Assembly (NCBI GenBank): GCA_037447655.1
Contig: JBBHKE010000382.1
Coordinates: 1-10,446, forward strand
Direction: 5' to 3'
Length of the DNA: 10,446 nucleotides
Source: Zygnema cylindricum
Lineage: Eukaryota; Streptophyta; Zygnematophyceae; Zygnematales; Zygnemataceae
The notes beneath the pieces were generated by a model. That model worked only from the letters and a program-made list of their open reading frames with translations, was not told the DNA's origin and did no database searches. Numbering within the stretch: position 1 is the stretch's first letter; every line of letters begins with the position of its first letter. The position numbers and the translations under genes were made by a program. Shown here in pieces: positions 7,622 to 10,446 of this stretch.

Positions 7622-8416
7622 ATGAATTGGGAGGATAAATGGAAACCGGAGTGGGAGAGAGAACTAAAATCGATTATCAATAACAAAACTTTTGAGGAGG
7701 TGAGTTTAACGGAGGAGAAGAAGGAGATTGATGCCAAATGGATATTTAAAAAAAAAACTGGTGCTACGGGGGAGATAATAAAATATAAGGCTAGATTGGT
7801 GTGTAAAGGTTTTCAACAAGTAGAGGGGGTCGATTAGTCGGAAACTTATGCACCGGTTGTCAAGTTTGATTCTTTGAGAATGATAATTGCTATTGCAGCC
7901 GCGGGGAATAAACATATACATCAAATGGATGTAGAAACGGCCTTTTTAAATTAGAAGAGAAGGTGCATATGAAGGTGCCCGAGGGTGTGCATTCGAAAGG
8001 AGGAAAAGTATGGCGGCTGCGAAAATCCTTGTACGGATTAAAACAAGCGCCGAGGCCATGGTATCTTCGTCTTCATAAGGTACTTACTAGTTATGGCTTT
8101 GTTCGAACAATTTCGGATTCCCGAGTTTACGTGAAAGGAGAGGGAAAGGACCAAATTATTTTTTGTGTATGTCGATGACTTCCTAATGATTAGTGTCACG
8201 TTGTCTGTTATTAACAAGTTAAAAGAGTACCTAAGTATACATTTTAAAGTTACAGATCTTGGAGAAGTAAGGTACATCTTGGGGATAGAAGTCATAAGGT
8301 CCAGCGAGAATGTAATTAAATTAAGTCAAGCTCAGTACTGTAAAGAGGTCTTGACAAGATTTGGTATGATTGGCGCGAAATCTGTCTCGACGCCATTAGA
8401 TCCAAAGGTACAGTAA
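7622..8416 (+). pseudogene. Copia reverse transcriptase (RVT_2), broken
   Basis: RT would copy the element RNA into cDNA. The family landmarks appear in order: the KWIFKKK and YKARLVCKGF motifs (about 7735-7815), ETYAPVVKFDSLRM, the first catalytic Asp in QMDVETAFLN (7928-7930), SLYGLKQAPRPWY (about 8025-8070), and the catalytic box YVDD (8168-8179). The three catalytic Asp residues are intact. Breaks are TAG at 7835 (where the family has Tyr in GVDYSE), a small deletion after TAFLN near 7950, a frame change in a T-run just before YVDD (about 8157-8163), and TAA at 8414. The T-run shift could be a sequencing artefact, but the other lesions make that immaterial. Confidence 0.9.
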
Positions 8417-9086
8417 CAAAATACGAAGAGGAAGAAAATGTTTTAGTTCCATATCGTGAAGGAGTTGGTAGCTTAATGTTTTAAGTGTAGGCACGCGTCC
8501 GGATATTGCGTCGGCGCTGTCAATTGTCAGTCGTTATTGCAACGCTCCAAAAAAGAATCATTGGGAGGCAGTGAAACGGATATTTCGCTATTTGGCTGGT
8601 ACGATCGACTTTGGCTTGGTGTATGCGTCCAAAAGGGACTCTTTGCAGTGTATCGGTTATTGCGACGCAGATTGAGGGGGAAATTTCGACAGTGGAAAAT
8701 CCACGTCAGGGTACGCATTCATTTTGGGCGGCGCGGCAGTATCTTGGAGTTCGCGACTCCAACCTACGGTTGCGCTAAGTTCCACAGAATCAGAATATAT
8801 GTCTGCGTGTCATACTGCGAAGGCGTCTGTGTGGATCAAGGAGATGCTTAGTGAGTTGGGCGTTGTAATTGGCTGCTTGCAGATCTTTACTAACAGCATG
8901 AGTTCGATGGCGTTTGTGAAAAATCCGGTCTTTCACAAGCGAACAAAACATATTCGTATCCAATGGCATTTTGTATGCGATTCGGTTGTTGCGAAGGAGA
9001 TTGAGTTTACGTACGTGTCGACTTTGGAGGAGGCCGCAGACATGTTGACTAAGGCGGCGGTTTATGACGTACTATTACGTGGATGA
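8417..9086 (+). pseudogene. Copia RNase H, one catalytic Asp lost
   Basis: RNase H would remove RNA from the RNA-cDNA hybrid. The start, with VGSLMF and GTRPDIA, shifts frame near 8480. The rest reads in one frame to the TGA stop near 9086: HWEAVKRIFRYLAGT, then DADW with the Trp codon changed to TGA (8673-8675), STSGYAF, ALSSTESEYM (catalytic Glu), and KNPVFHKRTKHI. In the motif IFTNS at 8883-8897 the expected catalytic Asp (CDS/CDN in the family) is Asn (AAC, 8892-8894). The domain ends with the usual ADMLTKA motif near 9040. Together with the TGA this inactivates the enzyme. Confidence 0.88.
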
Positions 9087-9111
9087 CCTAAATTAGGTTT
9101 ATTTTCAGTTT

Positions 9112-9140
9112 GAGAGGGGGTTTCACAAAGAGAGGGGGAT
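9112..9140 (+). other. Polypurine tract of the copia element, with an upstream duplicate
   Basis: AAAGAGAGGGGGAT (9127-9140) abuts the 3' LTR and is the expected primer for plus-strand DNA. A second GAGAGGGGG lies 18 bp upstream (9112-9120), identical to 9130-9138. The downstream copy is the one in the functional position. The upstream one may be an auxiliary primer or a local duplication. Confidence 0.8.
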
Positions 9141-9159
9141 TGTTAGGTTCTTTGTGAAA
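9121..9159. repeat. Inverted repeat bracketing the polypurine tract and 3' LTR edge
   Basis: TTTCACAAAG (9121-9130) and CTTTGTGAAA (9150-9159) are perfect 10-bp inverted copies. The 19-nt loop holds the purine tract and the first bases of the 3' LTR. The 5' LTR has CTTTTTGAAA at the matching place, so the pairing is intact only here. Confidence 0.6.
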
Positions 9160-9586
9160 CGACGTCTCAGTTTTGTTGAGCGTCGTATTATAAGTTATAT
9201 AATTTACGTGTGGCTTTGTTTAACGTGGCGTAATTAGTTTTGTTATATATAGTTTTGTTTGGTTTTGCCTGCGTAGTACTTTAGGTGTGTACGGTATTCG
9301 TGTATTTTCGTATAGTATCGCGTACAATATGTTGTTTCGTTGGTACCTTGTTTTGATTAGTTCGCGCGGCGTACTTTTGTACGACGTCGCTCGAGTAGTA
9401 CTTTGTTGTTTTGTGAGAGAGAGTATTTATGACTTAGTCGTTTGGGAGAAAACAATAATCTTTTGTTAGAGGGGAAATATTCTGGCAAAATATATTGTCT
9501 TTTACTGGAGTGATCTCTTCTTGTTATCTTTTGCTTCCGCACTACATCTTGTCTTCCTTCTATCTTTGTGTGTATCGATCCTATCA
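9141..9586 (+). repeat. Copia 3' LTR
   Basis: It is 446 bp, from TGTTAGG to CCTATCA, collinear with 3756-4201 and about 92.6% identical by hand count. It keeps the palindrome (9159-9186), the ACGTGGC site (9223-9229) and a TATA-like box (9244-9251). It could still act as a promoter reading rightward into the gypsy remnant. Confidence 0.97.
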
Positions 9587-9591
9587 ACATT
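9587..9591. repeat. Target-site duplication ACATT, right copy
   Basis: It matches 3751-3755 exactly and directly follows the CA end of the 3' LTR. Beyond it the gypsy RNase H reading continues on the minus strand. Confidence 0.95.
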
Positions 9592-10446
9592 AAATTTGAA
9601 ATATGTCAATTATTGCATCCACCTAACCTGTCTGCCAATCATAATATGTGCATCACTTAATCTTTGTAGATAGGAGAGTGCCTTATTATCACAGTGAACT
9701 GTAAATTTTTTATTATGCAAATAACATCCCATTTCACCAATGCATGAACAATTGCAAGTAATTATTTTTTCTTGTGCAGGATAGTTTTTTCAACATCATT
9801 GAATTTCTTGGACTCAAAAGCAATAGGATAAACGTGATTGTTGACTTTTTGACTTATGATTGCACCTAGACCTTTATAAGATGCATCAGTAGTGATCAGA
9901 ACTTCAAATTCCCCAACATGATCAAGATACACGAGAGTAGGGGCAAAGGTCAACTTCCCTTTTAGCTCTTCGGAAGCTCTCTTTTGATTGGCTCCCCACA
10001 CAAACGTCTCCTTCTCCTGAAGTAAATCCGCCAAAGGTGCGGCGATCATACTGAAGTTCCTGAAAAATTTCCTGTAATAAGTGGTCAATCTCAAAAATGA
10101 TCTAACTTCTGTGACATTAGAGGGTTTGCTTCCAATTTTGGATTGCAGTAATTTTGGATGGATCTGTTTTAACACCTTCCCCTGTATTTATATGTCCTAG
10201 AAAAAACTGTTCACTTTTAAGAAAATTGGATTTTGACAATTTTATATATAGTTTTCTTTCCCTTAACCTTTCAAACACTTTCTTTAAATGAGTTCCATGT
10301 TGTTCTTTAGATTTGTTGTAAATAAGAATATCATCTATAAACACCTAAACAAACTCATCTATATAATCTGAAAAGGTTTGGTTCATTATTCTTTGATAAA
10401 TAGGGGGTGCATTCGTCAAACCTAATGGCATCACTATCTATTCAAA
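9592..10446 (-). pseudogene. Ty3/gypsy pol, reverse transcriptase and RNase H (partial, decayed)
   Basis: At the window edge the RT reads MPLGLTNAP, followed by DYIDEFV and a TAG stop (10345-10347). The catalytic box comes next as FIDD (10330-10341, minus), equivalent to YxDD. Then come HLKKVFERLRE, a FLGH motif and DPSKITAIQNW, with a frameshift near 10140. NVTEVRSFL and YYRKF continue into RNase H, with its first catalytic Asp in TTDAS (codon 9885-9887). A frameshift near 9765 precedes KFTVHCDNKAL, holding another conserved Asp, and RQVRWMQ, followed by a TAA. The last residues adjoin the copia insertion. The 5' part of the gene lies outside the window. Stops and frameshifts make it a pseudogene. 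Confidence 0.9.

Larger units (their letters stand above)
3756..9586 (+). mobile_element. Complete but inactive Ty1/copia LTR retrotransposon, 5831 bp
   Basis: Both LTRs (446 bp each, TG...CA), the ACATT duplication, primer-binding site, polypurine tract and all copia protein domains are present. They occur in the order gag-protease-integrase-RT-RNase H, with integrase before RT as is diagnostic of Ty1/copia. The internal region is 4939 bp, a normal size. The LTRs differ at about 33 of 446 sites by hand alignment (about 7.4%: 20 transitions, 13 transversions, no gaps). That means an insertion some millions of years old under commonly used plant rates. Stop codons, frameshifts and two lost catalytic Asp residues make it non-autonomous. 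Confidence 0.97.
9587..10446 (-). mobile_element. Ty3/gypsy element, right piece (runs off the window)
   Basis: This is the upstream half, in gypsy orientation, of the element split by the copia insertion. It carries RT and most of RNase H on the minus strand and continues past the window edge, where the rest of RT, protease, gag and the 5' LTR would be expected. It joins directly to the minus-strand reading at 3755 once the insertion is removed. Confidence 0.9.

Noticed and set aside
8157-8180. Programmed frameshift before YVDD
   Set aside because: The T-run shift is inside RT, not at the gag-pol border, and other random breaks surround it. Decay or a homopolymer error is the simpler reading.
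1-10446. CRISPR array, bacterial operon, phage or defence system
   Set aside because: No spaced direct repeats, no ribosome-binding-site pattern and no such gene families. The content is eukaryotic LTR retrotransposons.

Overview
This window has no identifiable host gene. It is eukaryotic repeat DNA, most likely from a land plant nuclear genome. The evidence for a plant is indirect: a chromovirus-style Ty3/gypsy polyprotein and a Ty1/copia element with a degenerate initiator-Met tRNA primer site. The sequence does not settle the species or even the plant group. The main structure is a nest, with a complete but dead Ty1/copia LTR retrotransposon (plus strand, 3756-9586) inserted inside an older Ty3/gypsy element (minus strand).

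Layout: 1-1470 is AT-rich DNA with no supported gene. About 1471-2183 is read as the gypsy 3' LTR, with its far edge uncertain. A polypurine tract lies at 2184-2194. From 2195 to 3755 (minus) are the decayed gypsy chromodomain-like tail, GPY/F-like module, integrase core, HHCC zinc finger and last residues of RNase H. At 3756 the gypsy reading is cut by the copia element. It resumes at 9587 with the rest of RNase H and then reverse transcriptase, running off the window at 10446. The target-site duplication ACATT flanks the copia element on both sides. Removing the insert and one ACATT rejoins the gypsy RNase H reading.

The copia element has two 446-bp LTRs (TGTTAGG...CCTATCA) that differ at about 33 positions with no indels. 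Between them, in canonical copia order, lie a primer-binding site, gag, protease, integrase, reverse transcriptase and RNase H, then a polypurine tract. All domains are recognisable, but about a dozen stop codons and several frameshifts break the coding sequence. The protease catalytic Asp and one RNase H catalytic Asp are both Asn. The copy is therefore dead, although its cis-acting ends are nearly intact.

The most distinctive points are: a Gag with two tandem CCHC zinc knuckles flanked on both sides by Arg/Gly-rich stretches; a 10-bp inverted repeat that brackets the polypurine tract and the edge of the 3' LTR; a conserved imperfect palindrome and ACGT-core (G-box/ABRE-like) sites upstream of the LTR TATA box; and a recurrent loss of catalytic acidic residues consistent with G-to-A changes in both elements. 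I found no sign of a new cellular system. This is nested mobile-element biology.
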